This document shows positions 42,710 through 51,476 of a stretch of 64,000 bases of DNA, one piece after another. The notes beneath the pieces are model-generated. The model ran no database searches. It was given only the letters and a program-made list of their open reading frames with translations, and was not told where the DNA came from. Position numbers and translations under genes: made by a program. Location of the stretch: the NCBI GenBank assembly GCA_037143795.1, contig JBAWXZ010000002.1:62001-126000 (forward strand), written 5' to 3'. Within the stretch, counting starts at the first letter, position 1; every line of letters begins with the position of its first letter. This DNA is from Firm-13 sp037143795 (GTDB lineage Bacteria > Bacillota > Clostridia > Saccharofermentanales > Saccharofermentanaceae).

Positions 42710-43615
42710 ATGGATATAATAATTCTGACTGGTATGTCAGGCGCGGGTAAAAGCCAGGCGGCAAATTTTCTGGAAGACATGGGATATTTTTGCATTGACA
42801 ACCTTCCGCCGATGCTTCTGCCCGAACTCGTCCGCACTTTTTTAAAAGGACAGGGCGGGGAGGGGTTCGGCATTTCCAAGCTTGCCTTCGTGATTGATAT
42901 TCGAAGCAATGAATTACTGCGGGGATTCGGTCCTGCAATACAGGAAATAGATGCGCTCGGCTGCCCGTACCGGATTATATTCCTTGAGGCATCGGATCAG
43001 ATCCTTATCAACAGGTACCGCCAGACCAGACGGCGCCATCCTTTATCCGACGGGATCGGCTTATCAGAGTCAATTATCCAGGAACGGACCATGCTTCTGG
43101 GCATCCGTGCCAGAGCTACCCATATAATTGATACATCCATGCTCGCGATTCCGGCCCTGAGGGACGAAATATACCGTATTATCGGTGAAGATGTTGGAAA
43201 CAAGCGGATGTCGGTCCTTGTGCAGTCTTTTGGATTTAAATATGGCATACCGGTCGACTGCGACAATATGTATGACGTGCGTTTCCTTCCGAACCCCTTT
43301 TATGAGCCTGAACTCAAGATGCTTTCCGGAAAAGATGACGGTATAAAAGACTTTCTTATCAGTTTTCCGGAAACAGAAGAATTCATCAACCGGCAGGTGG
43401 ATATTCTGTCATACACGCTGCCTTTCTATATCAGGGAGGGCAAAGCGCGGCTGGCGGTTGGCATCGGCTGCACCGGCGGGCGTCACCGTTCCGTATATAT
43501 TGCGGAATGCTTTGCCGCGCGTCTAACGGATCTTGGCTACAAGGCGGTCGTCCGTCACAGGGATATTGATAAGGATTCCAGATATATAGCACCGCCGACA
43601 ACGCAGGTTAACTGA
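42710..43615 (+). CDS. rapZ: RapZ/YvcJ family nucleotide-binding protein
   Basis: P-loop protein of 301 residues with Walker A GMSGAGKS at residues 8-15 and the C-terminal GCTGGRHRSVYIAE motif of the family. In Gammaproteobacteria RapZ is an RNase E adaptor sensing glucosamine-6-phosphate; in Bacillota (YvcJ) it binds nucleotides and influences competence, and its exact role is less clear. GGAGGGGG lies upstream of the ATG. It lies 9 bp before whiA with no glmR (yvcK) gene between them. Confidence 0.93.
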   Translation: MDIIILTGMSGAGKSQAANFLEDMGYFCIDNLPPMLLPELVRTFLKGQGGEGFGISKLAFVIDIRSNELLRGFGPAIQEIDALGCPYRIIFLEASDQILINRYRQTRRRHPLSDGIGLSESIIQERTMLLGIRARATHIIDTSMLAIPALRDEIYRIIGEDVGNKRMSVLVQSFGFKYGIPVDCDNMYDVRFLPNPFYEPELKMLSGKDDGIKDFLISFPETEEFINRQVDILSYTLPFYIREGKARLAVGIGCTGGRHRSVYIAECFAARLTDLGYKAVVRHRDIDKDSRYIAPPTTQVN

Positions 43616-43624
43616 GGAATACTC

Positions 43625-44539
43625 ATGACGGAATACTCTTTTTCAAAATCCATTAAAGCCGATCTGCTCAAAGTGACAGACCGCACAAAAGAAGAAATGC
43701 AGGCGGAACTAGTCACTGCTTTTCTGTGTGCGGGGCGTCCGGGAGCGGATAAATCGGAACTGCCTCTTTTTTTTGCGACGTCATCTTTTGCATACGCAGA
43801 AAGGCTTGCAGGCCAGCTTCGTGCGATCGGAATGGATGCTCTTGCCGAAAAATCCGAAAAGGCATCACGCCCGCTTTGGTATGTTTATCCGCTTCCATCT
43901 GATCAGATGACTTTCAATGAACAGCTTCGCCTCTATGAAAAGGAAGAAAAGCAGGATCAGATAACATCGTCCATGCAGCCGCGGCGGGCGGCCCTGCGGG
44001 GAGCATTTCTTGCTTCGGGCATTATGAGCGAACCCCTTAAGGCGTACCAGATTGAAATTCCGGTCAGAAATTCGCGCGCCGCCAACTATCTGACACTGCT
44101 TCTGCATGCCGAAAATATTGAACCCTCAATTATTTACAGAAACGGGCATCCTGTGATCTATTTTAAAGAGGGCCAGGCAATAGGTGATTTTCTTGCCCTG
44201 ATCGGGGCGCACAGCAGTCTTCTGCGTTTCGAAAGCATACGGGTGGACAAAGAACTCAGAAATGCGGTAAATCGTGTCGTGAATTGCGATACGGCAAATG
44301 CCCGGCGGCAAGCGGACGCATGTGTGCGTCAGAGCACACTTATGAGGGACCTTCTCGACAGTTCCGAAAGCACGCAGATCCCGCAGGAGCTTATGGAGGC
44401 GGCACGTGTCCGTGTTGATAATCCGGGGATGTCCATCAAGGATCTTGGACTGCTGATGTCGCCGCCTATCGGCAAGTCAGGAATGAACCACAGGCTGCGC
44501 AAACTTGAGGAAATCGCAAAAGAGGCAGGTCTGGTGTAA
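43625..44539 (+). CDS. whiA: DNA-binding protein WhiA
   Basis: 304 residues. The N-terminal part is LAGLIDADG-endonuclease-like and degenerate, and the C-terminus is a helix-turn-helix: VRVDNPGMSIKDLGLLMSPP and GKSGMNHRLRKLEE. WhiA governs sporulation septation in actinomycetes and affects cell division and chromosome segregation in Bacillus. The opening TEYSFSKSIKADLLK is typical. GAGGA precedes the ATG. It ends the hprK block. Confidence 0.94.
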   Translation: MTEYSFSKSIKADLLKVTDRTKEEMQAELVTAFLCAGRPGADKSELPLFFATSSFAYAERLAGQLRAIGMDALAEKSEKASRPLWYVYPLPSDQMTFNEQLRLYEKEEKQDQITSSMQPRRAALRGAFLASGIMSEPLKAYQIEIPVRNSRAANYLTLLLHAENIEPSIIYRNGHPVIYFKEGQAIGDFLALIGAHSSLLRFESIRVDKELRNAVNRVVNCDTANARRQADACVRQSTLMRDLLDSSESTQIPQELMEAARVRVDNPGMSIKDLGLLMSPPIGKSGMNHRLRKLEEIAKEAGLV

Positions 44540-44611
44540 GAATGTAGTAAATCCATAGGATTTGTGCTAAAATTCAAAACTATATTGCTATGTATTCGGA
44601 AGGATGTTTAA

Positions 44612-46525
44612 ATGAGTAATTCTATGTATGTCAAATATGACAACCAGTATCAACGCCCTAAAAAGCGCAAACAGAACAACGGATTTGTAGCCTTGATTGC
44701 ACTGACACTGGTTTTGCTTCTTACCGTTTTTGGCGTCCTTTTATATTCGTTAGTCCCGCGGGATGATTTATCAGATACATCTTCTGCATCAACTGCTGTG
44801 ACCGATGCCAACGGTGCGGTCACAAATGCATCAATAATCATTTCCACACCGTCCCCGGCACCAGTCGAATCCATTGCACCTAATCAGAATAGTGTTCTCT
44901 ACCCTGCCGCTGCTTTGGTCAATGTTCCGATGGGACAGCCGGCCAAAGGCCTTTCCCCTTCGGAGAGAGGTCTTACGCAATCAGTTTTGTCAGGCGATAC
45001 GGAGATTGCCCCCTATTTACGGGCCAACGCAATTGCTTTCGGCGATCCCCTTAATTATCAGTCTGTTCCCGGCATATTAACTTTCCGCGGCAATAATTTC
45101 CGCAACTGTGCTTCCTGGGGAACGGTTGCGGCCAACCCGACCACTCTTGCACAGGTCTGGGAGTATAACAGTATCGGGACTCTATCATCTTCGTCATGGG
45201 CATTTTCGTGGATGGGTACAGGCTGGACAGGCCAGCCTCTGGCAATCCAATGGGATTTTGATTTGCAGCAGAAGATGAATATGTATCCGGATAAGAAGGC
45301 CAAACAGGGGCTTACCGAAATCATCATTGCCGCGATGGACGGGAAAGTATATTTCTTTGATCTTGAAGACGGCAAACCAACCCGTGACCCTATCAACGTC
45401 GGGGCGACCATCAAGGGAACTCCCGCTTTGGATCCCCGCGGATATCCCATCCTGTATGTAGGGCAGGGCGACAGTAATGGTGTGGCCGGAACGGCCGCTG
45501 AAGGAAAGATCGGTTACCGCATATACAGCCTTATCGACTCATCCCTGATGTTTTTTCAGGACGGCATGGATTCACGGGCCTATCGCACGACATGGGGCGC
45601 CTGTGATTCATCTCCCATAATAAATGCTGCTTCAGACACGCTGATTTATCCGAACGAGAACGGTATGATCTACACTGTGAAGCTGAACACGGCATTTGAC
45701 AAGGCGGCCGGGACCGTATCAATTAATCCGGAGAGCGTGGTGTTCCGCTATCTTATTGATGGAATAACCGGAAGTGAGATCGGAATTGAGAGTTCCATGT
45801 CCATATACGATCATTATGGGTACTGCAGTGATAACAGCGGCAATCTTCTCTGTATTGATCTGAATACCCTGCAGATTGTGTGGGTGCGCCAGCTTGATGA
45901 TGATTCGGATGTTACCCCTGTCATCGAGGAAGAAGACGGACGCGTCTATTTGTATATGGGTACGGAAGTTGACTGGCAGAAGAAAGATGTACTTGATTAT
46001 CAGGGAGCGTCCTACACTTATAAGATCGATGCAATGACGGGAGAAGAGATCTGGCAGACATCCTATTCCTGCTTTACGCACAACGGTGCGGACAAGGGCG
46101 ACGATGTCAACGGAGGGATGCTCGGTACGCCGATCGTCGGTAAGAAATCCATATCAGATCTTGTTATTTTCTCCTACTGTATGACGAATGGCATCTACAG
46201 CGGCAACCATCTTGTTGCCTATAACAAAAATACAGGCGACAAGGTCTGGGATTATTCGATGAACCAGTATTCTTGGAGCTCACCTGTTGACGTTTATGAC
46301 GCCGACGGCAATGCGTATATAGTAATATGCGACAGCGTAGGTCAGATTCATCTGGTCAACGGATTGACCGGTGCACGGATTACATACCTGCAGCTAATCA
46401 AGAATAAAGGGCTCGCAGGCGAAAACAAAAATGCTCAGAATATCGAGTCTTCACCCATAGTAATCAATGGGATGATTGTAATAGGAACGCGGGGAAGTTC
46501 AATTTACGGGGTAAGCATAAAATGA
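44612..46525 (+). CDS. Membrane-anchored PQQ-like beta-propeller protein
   Basis: 637 residues. One transmembrane helix near residues 26-47 follows a basic cytoplasmic tail (KKRKQNN). A Ser/Thr/Ala-rich linker of about 60 residues leads to an extracellular domain with repeated blades of the outer-membrane-protein-assembly/PQQ type: GKVYFFDLEDGKP, GNLLCIDLNTLQIVW, TYKIDAMTGEEIWQ, NHLVAYNKNTGDKVWDY and GQIHLVNGLTGARI. It has no recognisable catalytic site. It overlaps the next small gene by 4 nt. An extended -10 (TGCTAAAAT, 44565-44573) may be its promoter. The function is unknown; a cell-surface scaffold or sensing role is a guess. Confidence 0.75.
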   Translation: MSNSMYVKYDNQYQRPKKRKQNNGFVALIALTLVLLLTVFGVLLYSLVPRDDLSDTSSASTAVTDANGAVTNASIIISTPSPAPVESIAPNQNSVLYPAAALVNVPMGQPAKGLSPSERGLTQSVLSGDTEIAPYLRANAIAFGDPLNYQSVPGILTFRGNNFRNCASWGTVAANPTTLAQVWEYNSIGTLSSSSWAFSWMGTGWTGQPLAIQWDFDLQQKMNMYPDKKAKQGLTEIIIAAMDGKVYFFDLEDGKPTRDPINVGATIKGTPALDPRGYPILYVGQGDSNGVAGTAAEGKIGYRIYSLIDSSLMFFQDGMDSRAYRTTWGACDSSPIINAASDTLIYPNENGMIYTVKLNTAFDKAAGTVSINPESVVFRYLIDGITGSEIGIESSMSIYDHYGYCSDNSGNLLCIDLNTLQIVWVRQLDDDSDVTPVIEEEDGRVYLYMGTEVDWQKKDVLDYQGASYTYKIDAMTGEEIWQTSYSCFTHNGADKGDDVNGGMLGTPIVGKKSISDLVIFSYCMTNGIYSGNHLVAYNKNTGDKVWDYSMNQYSWSSPVDVYDADGNAYIVICDSVGQIHLVNGLTGARITYLQLIKNKGLAGENKNAQNIESSPIVINGMIVIGTRGSSIYGVSIK

Positions 46526-46995
46526 GCATCATACACGACAACGCAGGACTTGCGCTTCGCGCAAGAGAGGGAAACGGTCAGGAAAGTGAAATTCCAATGA
46601 TGAATTATAATGATATTGTATGTATTGAGGCTGAACTTTCCGGATATCGCCGCGGGTGCATTCGCGTCCGGATTGACCTTGACAGGAAAATGGTCACCTG
46701 GAGAGACAGCCTGCAGTGGAATAATAATTTTCTTCGTTCCATTTCCCCGGACAAAATCAAACATTTTCAATCGCTGATCCCGGCTACCCGCCTCCTTCAA
46801 TGGAAAACACATTATACCGGTCTGGTCTCTCAGGATGACATCACAGCATGTCATCCTGAGGACTGGGCCGTTGTCATTTCGTTTTCACAAAGGGCTCCCG
46901 TCCGGATTCTCGGAAGCGCCCAGTATCCTTCAGAATGGCGTCTTTTTCGTGACCTCATTGAATCCATTACCAAAATTCCTTATCGTTTGCGATAA
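46522..46995 (+). CDS. Hypothetical protein coupled to the beta-propeller gene
   Basis: 157 residues, soluble, with no signal or membrane segment and no motif I recognise. The N-terminal part alternates beta-like stretches (DIVCIEAELSGYRRGCIRVRIDL), and the C-terminal half is Trp-rich (TWRDSLQW, DWAVVISF, EWRLFRDLIE). The ATG overlaps the stop of the upstream gene (ATGA), so translation of the pair is probably coupled and a functional link is likely. It is followed by a promoter for the next gene. Confidence 0.7.
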   Translation: MSIIHDNAGLALRAREGNGQESEIPMMNYNDIVCIEAELSGYRRGCIRVRIDLDRKMVTWRDSLQWNNNFLRSISPDKIKHFQSLIPATRLLQWKTHYTGLVSQDDITACHPEDWAVVISFSQRAPVRILGSAQYPSEWRLFRDLIESITKIPYRLR

Positions 46996-47038
46996 TCATC
47001 AACATTGCCTTTTCGGCGGTTACTTCCCTCCGGTTATG

Positions 47039-47067
47039 TTTCCAGTCACTCATTTTTCTGTTACAAT
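47039..47067 (+). promoter_or_regulatory. Probable promoter of the 47101 membrane-protein gene
   Basis: TTTCCA at 47039-47044 and TACAAT at 47062-47067 are 17 bp apart, ending about 33 bp before the start codon. Confidence 0.6.
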
Positions 47068-47100
47068 AAAATTTGTTAAAGAAAATAGGAGGACAGGAAC

Positions 47101-47703
47101 ATGGATTATATGGAGGGTCTTTTTCTGGGTTCGCTTTGGAGCGATACAGACTATGAGAACCGAAGGCATGTAAGTCTTTTTGTCCTTTACGGCATGTTTG
47201 TCTGCGGTTGTGTGATGCTGAGTTATTTCACAGGCCAGCTGTCCGGAATTCTTGGAGAGCAGCGTATCCTGAAGCTTGCCCTTTTTCTTGTGCTTTTTCT
47301 TATCTCGCCATTTTTAAGTTTCCGGTACTACCGGTACCCACTGTGGGTCAAAATACCCATCCTCGCAGCAGAGGCTTTGAAATATTTCGTGATGACGATT
47401 CTTTTTACAACCTGGGTTATGCCGTTCCTGACTGTTTCTGCTTCAGATCTGCAGCTCAGTGTTGTAAACTTCCTCAACAAAACACTGGAAACCTCTACAA
47501 AGATGTTTGCCCAATCAGCCGGGACTTTTTCAACGGTGCTTGGTGTGATCACGGGCGGAGTCTATGTTGTTTTCCTGTTTGCTGTGATGCTTCTACTGGC
47601 AGTCATGATTCCCGGAACCGTGTTTTTGATTGTTAAAATGGTGCAATACGGTTATGACAAACTTATTTCCAAATTCATTATCGGTAATTTGATGGATCGT
47701 TAG
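47101..47703 (+). CDS. Polytopic membrane protein of unknown function
   Basis: 200 residues with four to five hydrophobic helices: around residues 23-43, 58-78, 83-115 (LKYFVMTILFTTWVMPFLTV) and 150-185. No family is recognised. AGGAGG lies eight bases before the ATG. It lies 11 bp upstream of the nucleoside-kinase-like gene and is probably co-transcribed with it. Residues 120-145 between the last helices could be an amphipathic loop. Confidence 0.7.
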   Translation: MDYMEGLFLGSLWSDTDYENRRHVSLFVLYGMFVCGCVMLSYFTGQLSGILGEQRILKLALFLVLFLISPFLSFRYYRYPLWVKIPILAAEALKYFVMTILFTTWVMPFLTVSASDLQLSVVNFLNKTLETSTKMFAQSAGTFSTVLGVITGGVYVVFLFAVMLLLAVMIPGTVFLIVKMVQYGYDKLISKFIIGNLMDR

Positions 47704-47714
47704 GTGGGGATTAC

Positions 47715-48719
47715 ATGGCAATACTTGAGAACAGGTTAACTCTGTCCATTGAGGATCTGGAGGAACATCTCGGGGCTGTAAGACTGCCTAAATATGTGCG
47801 CGAGGCGGAGGACGCCTTTCTGGAACGGACTCACCAGATAGCGCAGCATATAGTGAGTAATCCCCGGATACGCACTATTTTTGTATCGGGACCCACTTCC
47901 TCAGGTAAAACAACTTTTGCCGACCGGCTTATTACTTGTCTTCTTTCCGAGGGGAAGACAGCAATGCGCATGTCGCTTGATGACTATTACAGCATTGAAA
48001 ATTTACAGTTTGATAAAGCCGGACGCCCCGACTATGAAAGCCTGACAACGATTGACACGCAGCTTGCCTGTGAAAATATCAAGAATCTTCTGGCGGGACA
48101 GGTAACATCGATGCCTGTCTTTGACTTTCATAAGCGGATAAGGGCGGAAGCGGTTGAATTCCCACAGGTTCAGCTTGGCAGTGACGGACTTCTGCTTGTT
48201 GAGGGACTCCACGGTCTGTCCCCGGAGATTGCAGGACTTATTCCGCGGGAACTGTGGCTGGGAATCTTTATAATGCCTTGGGGCGAGGTGGTAGCGGACA
48301 GACGGCTGATTGAGAGCCAGGAAGTCCGGCTGCTTCGCAGAATCATCCGTGACGTGCGTCATCGCGGGGCCCATGCACTGGCGACCCTCGACTACTGGCC
48401 GATGATTGCAGCGTCTGAACAGAACTATTTTCCGGAATATCTGGCCAGCGCGGATTTTTATGTAAATTCACTCTTATCCTATGAAAGCATGGTGGTCGCG
48501 CCGATGGCTCTTGCAGACATCAAAAGCGCACTTGCCCAGTATGAACAAAATTCTCTGGCGCCATCCGTTTTTCTCGCGCATGCATCCCCCGCAAAACCGT
48601 ACGCGGATCTGCCCGCAGCTCTTATCACTGCGTACAAGCTCGTACAGGACCTGTCCCGGGTACCATCCGCGGATCCTCGTATCGTACCGGCATACTCCAT
48701 ACTGAACGAATTTTTATAG
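47715..48719 (+). CDS. Uridine kinase-like P-loop kinase (PRK/UDK family)
   Basis: 334 residues. An N-terminal segment of about 55 residues precedes Walker A GPTSSGKTT, then MSLDDYYSIE (substrate Asp region), FDFHKR and LLVEGLHGLSPEI, all typical of the uridine-kinase-like nucleoside kinases of Clostridia. These often carry an N-terminal TGS/threonyl-synthetase-like module, which is only short here. It probably phosphorylates uridine or cytidine. GGTGGGG precedes the ATG. The stop codon abuts the first unit of a repeat element. Confidence 0.82.
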   Translation: MAILENRLTLSIEDLEEHLGAVRLPKYVREAEDAFLERTHQIAQHIVSNPRIRTIFVSGPTSSGKTTFADRLITCLLSEGKTAMRMSLDDYYSIENLQFDKAGRPDYESLTTIDTQLACENIKNLLAGQVTSMPVFDFHKRIRAEAVEFPQVQLGSDGLLLVEGLHGLSPEIAGLIPRELWLGIFIMPWGEVVADRRLIESQEVRLLRRIIRDVRHRGAHALATLDYWPMIAASEQNYFPEYLASADFYVNSLLSYESMVVAPMALADIKSALAQYEQNSLAPSVFLAHASPAKPYADLPAALITAYKLVQDLSRVPSADPRIVPAYSILNEFL

Positions 48720-48885
48720 GGTGCCAGTTCCAGCAGGATCTGTATTACTCGGGCTTGCCTTACGCAGGCGAAGCCGAGGACATGGGAGTGCAAAATATAT
48801 TCCTTGGCACCCGCAGGGTGCCCAATCAGGGGGGATCTGTATTACTCGGGCGACCTTACGCAGGCGTTAGCCGAGGACATGGGAG
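48719..48885 (+). repeat. Two-copy tandem repeat, 97-bp period
   Basis: GGGTGCC recurs at 48719 and 48816, and a 53-bp block recurs at 48736-48788 and 48833-48885, all offset by 97 bp. The 53-bp copies differ only around a central hairpin: GGGCTTGCC with GGCGAAGCC in copy 1, GGGCGACC with GGCGTTAGCC in copy 2. The changes partly preserve pairing. Between them GGCACCC-GCA-GGGTGCC forms a small perfect hairpin. Confidence 0.8.
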
Positions 48886-48907
48886 CCCGAGTAATACAGA
48901 TCCCCCC
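48829..48907. repeat. Perfect 23-bp inverted repeat before metA
   Basis: Positions 48829-48851 (starting GGGGGGATCTG) are the exact reverse complement of 48885-48907, enclosing a 33-nt loop that is itself repeat copy 2. Transcribed, it would form a very stable hairpin with only a poor T-rich tail. It directly abuts the metA promoter. It could be a terminator for the upstream operon, a structured RNA, or a small mobile repeat. Confidence 0.8.
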
Positions 48908-48908
48908 C

Positions 48909-48937
48909 TTGACTTATTTTCTCCTAAAAAGGATACT
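48909..48937 (+). promoter_or_regulatory. Probable metA promoter
   Basis: TTGACT at 48909-48914 and GATACT at 48932-48937 are 17 bp apart, about 78 bp before the start codon. No SAM riboswitch or T-box sequence was recognised in the leader. Confidence 0.6.
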
Positions 48938-49014
48938 CATAAGATACTGATTTGTTTTCGCGCTGCACAGGCAGCATGGAAACGCTTTTATTTTATAGAA
49001 AGGGGCGAAGATGT

Positions 49015-49953
49015 ATGCCAATTCGTATTCAGAACAATTTACCTGCAACCGAAATTCTTGAGAAGGAGAACATCTTCGTTATGCCGGAGGATCGTGCTTT
49101 CCGTCAGGATATCCGGCCGCTGCGGATTCTCATTTTAAATCTGATGCCCAATAAAATAACTACGGAGACACAGCTTCTGCGTGGACTTTCGAATTCGCCG
49201 CTGCAGGTGGATATCGATCTTCTTTATACAGCTTCCTATCAGCCTAAGAATACGGCGGAAGATCACCTGACTAAGTTCTATGAGACATTTGACGATGTCT
49301 GCGGCCGTTATTATGATGGAATGATTATTACGGGAGCGCCCGTTGAACAGATGGATTTTGAAGAAGTCGCTTACTGGCCCGAGCTTGCAGCTATTATGGA
49401 GTGGAGCAATACGCATGTATATTCAACCCTGCATATTTGCTGGGGGGCCCAGGCCGGCCTCCATTACCATTATGGAATTCCCAAATATGATGTACCCGAA
49501 AAAGTTTTCGGCATTTTTCCGCATAGCATGACGTACACCAAACCAGTCAAGCTTTTCCGTGGATTTGATGATATTTTTCAAATTCCCCACTCCCGGCACA
49601 CGGAGATACGGCGTGAGGATATCCTGGCACATAAAAGCCTTCGACTTTTGTCGGAGTCTGTTGAGTCCGGCGTTTATGCCGTATCGGACCTGACAGGCAG
49701 GAAGATATTTGTAACCGGTCATTCGGAGTATGATGCCAATACGCTTCGTGATGAATATTTTCGCGATCTTGAAAAGGGACTTCCCATTGAGATTCCGAAA
49801 AATTATTTTCCCGGGGATGATTCTTCAAAGGATCCTCTCGTTACATGGCGTTCTTCGGCTACACTGCTTTTCACAAACTGGCTGAACTATTATGTCTATC
49901 AGGAGACGCCGTTTGATTTGTCCACACTCCTGCCGGCGTCCGATCAAAAATAA
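49015..49953 (+). CDS. metA: Homoserine O-acetyltransferase MetA (MetA family)
   Basis: First committed step of methionine synthesis: acylation of homoserine. 312 residues. Cys142 (HICWGAQ) is the acyl carrier, and the His/Glu pair lies in VTGHSEYD. Residue 111 is Glu (GAPVEQM). In studied MetA proteins Glu111 gives acetyl-CoA use and Gly111 succinyl-CoA use, so acetylation is predicted despite the frequent succinyltransferase annotation. The exact match of residues 111 and 142 to published numbering supports the ATG at 49015. AAAGGGG lies nine bases upstream; the longer ORF to 48952 is not needed. Confidence 0.93.
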   Translation: MPIRIQNNLPATEILEKENIFVMPEDRAFRQDIRPLRILILNLMPNKITTETQLLRGLSNSPLQVDIDLLYTASYQPKNTAEDHLTKFYETFDDVCGRYYDGMIITGAPVEQMDFEEVAYWPELAAIMEWSNTHVYSTLHICWGAQAGLHYHYGIPKYDVPEKVFGIFPHSMTYTKPVKLFRGFDDIFQIPHSRHTEIRREDILAHKSLRLLSESVESGVYAVSDLTGRKIFVTGHSEYDANTLRDEYFRDLEKGLPIEIPKNYFPGDDSSKDPLVTWRSSATLLFTNWLNYYVYQETPFDLSTLLPASDQK

Positions 49954-49969
49954 TAGCCGGTTATTATTG

Positions 49970-49998
49970 TTCAAATCAAAGTCCTGCTGTGGTACAAT
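49970..49998 (+). promoter_or_regulatory. Probable thioredoxin promoter
   Basis: TTCAAA at 49970-49975 and TACAAT at 49993-49998 are 17 bp apart, 70 bp before the start codon. Confidence 0.5.
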
Positions 49999-50068
49999 TG
50001 CGGTATAAATAGATAAAATTATAAGAAACAATATATGTTGTGTTTTGAAACAGAGAGGGGGTCCCTAT

Positions 50069-50389
50069 ATGGTTACTGCAGTTAAGACAGACTCATTTCA
50101 ATCTATTGTTTCCGAGGCCGGGATGCCTGTAGTTATTGACTTCTGGGCAGCGTGGTGCGGACCCTGCAGATCTTTTGCAAGTGTTATTGACAGGGTTGCG
50201 GAGGACTTTGAGGGCAGGATTTTTGTTGGCAAGGTAAATGTCGACGAGGAGCCGAGGCTTGCTGAGAAGTTTCACGTCATGAGCATTCCGACTGTCGGGA
50301 TTTTCAAGGACGGCGAACTTAAAGAGACTCTCGTAGGGTCAAGAAGCTATCAGGATCTGGTAAATATACTGGAGCTGTACCTTCTCTGA
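50069..50389 (+). CDS. trxA: Thioredoxin
   Basis: Small cytoplasmic redox protein of 106 residues with the active site WCGPC (Cys30 and Cys33) and the cis-Pro in SIPTVGIF. I choose the ATG at 50069 with AGAGGGGGT about seven bases upstream; a TTG at 50045 would add eight residues. It has its own likely promoter, and a hairpin separates it from nnrD. There is no thioredoxin reductase gene nearby. Confidence 0.93.
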   Translation: MVTAVKTDSFQSIVSEAGMPVVIDFWAAWCGPCRSFASVIDRVAEDFEGRIFVGKVNVDEEPRLAEKFHVMSIPTVGIFKDGELKETLVGSRSYQDLVNILELYLL

Positions 50390-50435
50390 TTGCCTGATTC
50401 AGGGGATCTTTAGTTTTCGATAATGAAGTGATAGT

Positions 50436-50477
50436 AACAAGGCGTCGATTTCCGACAGGATGGATCGGCGCCTTGTT
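50436..50477 (+). terminator. Hairpin between trxA and nnrD, possible terminator
   Basis: A 14-bp stem (50436-50449 with 50464-50477, one wobble) starts AACAAGGCG. A direct T-run is missing, with only a T-rich stretch further on, so termination may be weak. Confidence 0.55.
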
Positions 50478-50504
50478 GATTAAAGAGTTTATTTTAGAAA
50501 GAAG

Positions 50505-51461
50505 ATGAAAAGCGTGCCTCTTTTTACATTTGGTGATTTCGTAAAACAGGATAAGGCGGAGGTAATGCCGGACTCTGCAGCGTCGATTGACAGGGATTTT
50601 GTCGCGAAGATCGCGCTGCCGCGGCCCGAAGACGGGAACAAAGGTACCTTCGGCAGCCTTTTAGTCTGGGCAGGATCACCCGGGATGGCCGGAGCCGCTT
50701 ATATGTGCGCCAATGCAGCTTGCAGAAGCGGAGTCGGCATAGTGCATCTTTGGATCGAAAGGGAGCTTATGACGCCCATGTTCCTTTCATTGCCGCAGGC
50801 GATATCGCATCCGGTTCCGGATAGTTTTCCCGAAGCGAGGGAAAAACTGTCTGCCCTTCTTCCCCGGATGTCCTCCGTGGTGATCGGACCCGGCCTGAAC
50901 GTATCCGGAGCATCCGTCAGGGATGGAATCCTTTACATGGCTGAGAACGCGAAAACCCTGGTAGTTGATGCAGGTGCGCTGGCGGTGATTGCCCGGGAGC
51001 CGGATATTTTTGCCCCGGTTTTTGCTCAGCGGATATCACGGGGACTCACTCCCGCCGTTTTTACACCGCACCCCGGAGAGTTTGCCGGACTCGTACCGGG
51101 CTGGCAGAAAGAAGACCGTGAGGGAGGGGCAAAGGCGTTTGCAGATGCCTGGAAAGTCGTTTTAGTCTTAAAAGGTCATAAAACAGTGGTTTGCACGCAG
51201 GCCGGAGAGTGTTATATTAATTCTACAGGAAATGACGGTCTGGCCAAAGGCGGTTCCGGAGATGTCCTGTCCGGGTTGATCGGAAGCTTTATGGCACAGG
51301 GCCTGCCGCCTGGATATGCAGCTGTGGCTGGAGTATACTTACACGGTCTTGCCGGAGAGTATGCGGCTAAGGCACTAGGCAGAAGATATATGCAGCCGAC
51401 AGACCTGTTTGCATTTTTCACAGATGCATTCCGCTATGTACGGTGGGAGCATGAACAATAG
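50505..51461 (+). CDS. nnrD: ADP-dependent NAD(P)H-hydrate dehydratase (NnrD domain only)
   Basis: Repairs hydrated NADH/NADPH. 318 residues, corresponding to the C-terminal YjeF/carbohydrate-kinase-like domain. Motifs: LLVWAGSPGMAGAAYM, VVIGPGL, VVDAGAL, FTPHPGEFAGL, and the nucleotide site NDGLAKGGSGDVLSG with the catalytic Asp. The N-terminal epimerase (NnrE) domain that many bacteria fuse to it is absent; about 40 residues of unknown nature precede the domain. The start at 50505 has only AGAAAGAAG upstream, so it is uncertain. It lies 15 bp before alr and is probably co-transcribed. Confidence 0.88.
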   Translation: MKSVPLFTFGDFVKQDKAEVMPDSAASIDRDFVAKIALPRPEDGNKGTFGSLLVWAGSPGMAGAAYMCANAACRSGVGIVHLWIERELMTPMFLSLPQAISHPVPDSFPEAREKLSALLPRMSSVVIGPGLNVSGASVRDGILYMAENAKTLVVDAGALAVIAREPDIFAPVFAQRISRGLTPAVFTPHPGEFAGLVPGWQKEDREGGAKAFADAWKVVLVLKGHKTVVCTQAGECYINSTGNDGLAKGGSGDVLSGLIGSFMAQGLPPGYAAVAGVYLHGLAGEYAAKALGRRYMQPTDLFAFFTDAFRYVRWEHEQ

Positions 51462-51476
51462 ACAAGGGGATATATA

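Noticed and set aside
48719..48907. CRISPR-like repeat array
   Set aside because: Only two copies, internal hairpins, no regular spacers and no cas genes.
48720..49014. T-box or SAM riboswitch before metA
   Set aside because: The GGCACCC-GCA-GGGTGCC hairpin recalls a T-box only superficially; the AGGGTGGNACCGCG core and SAM-I motifs are absent.
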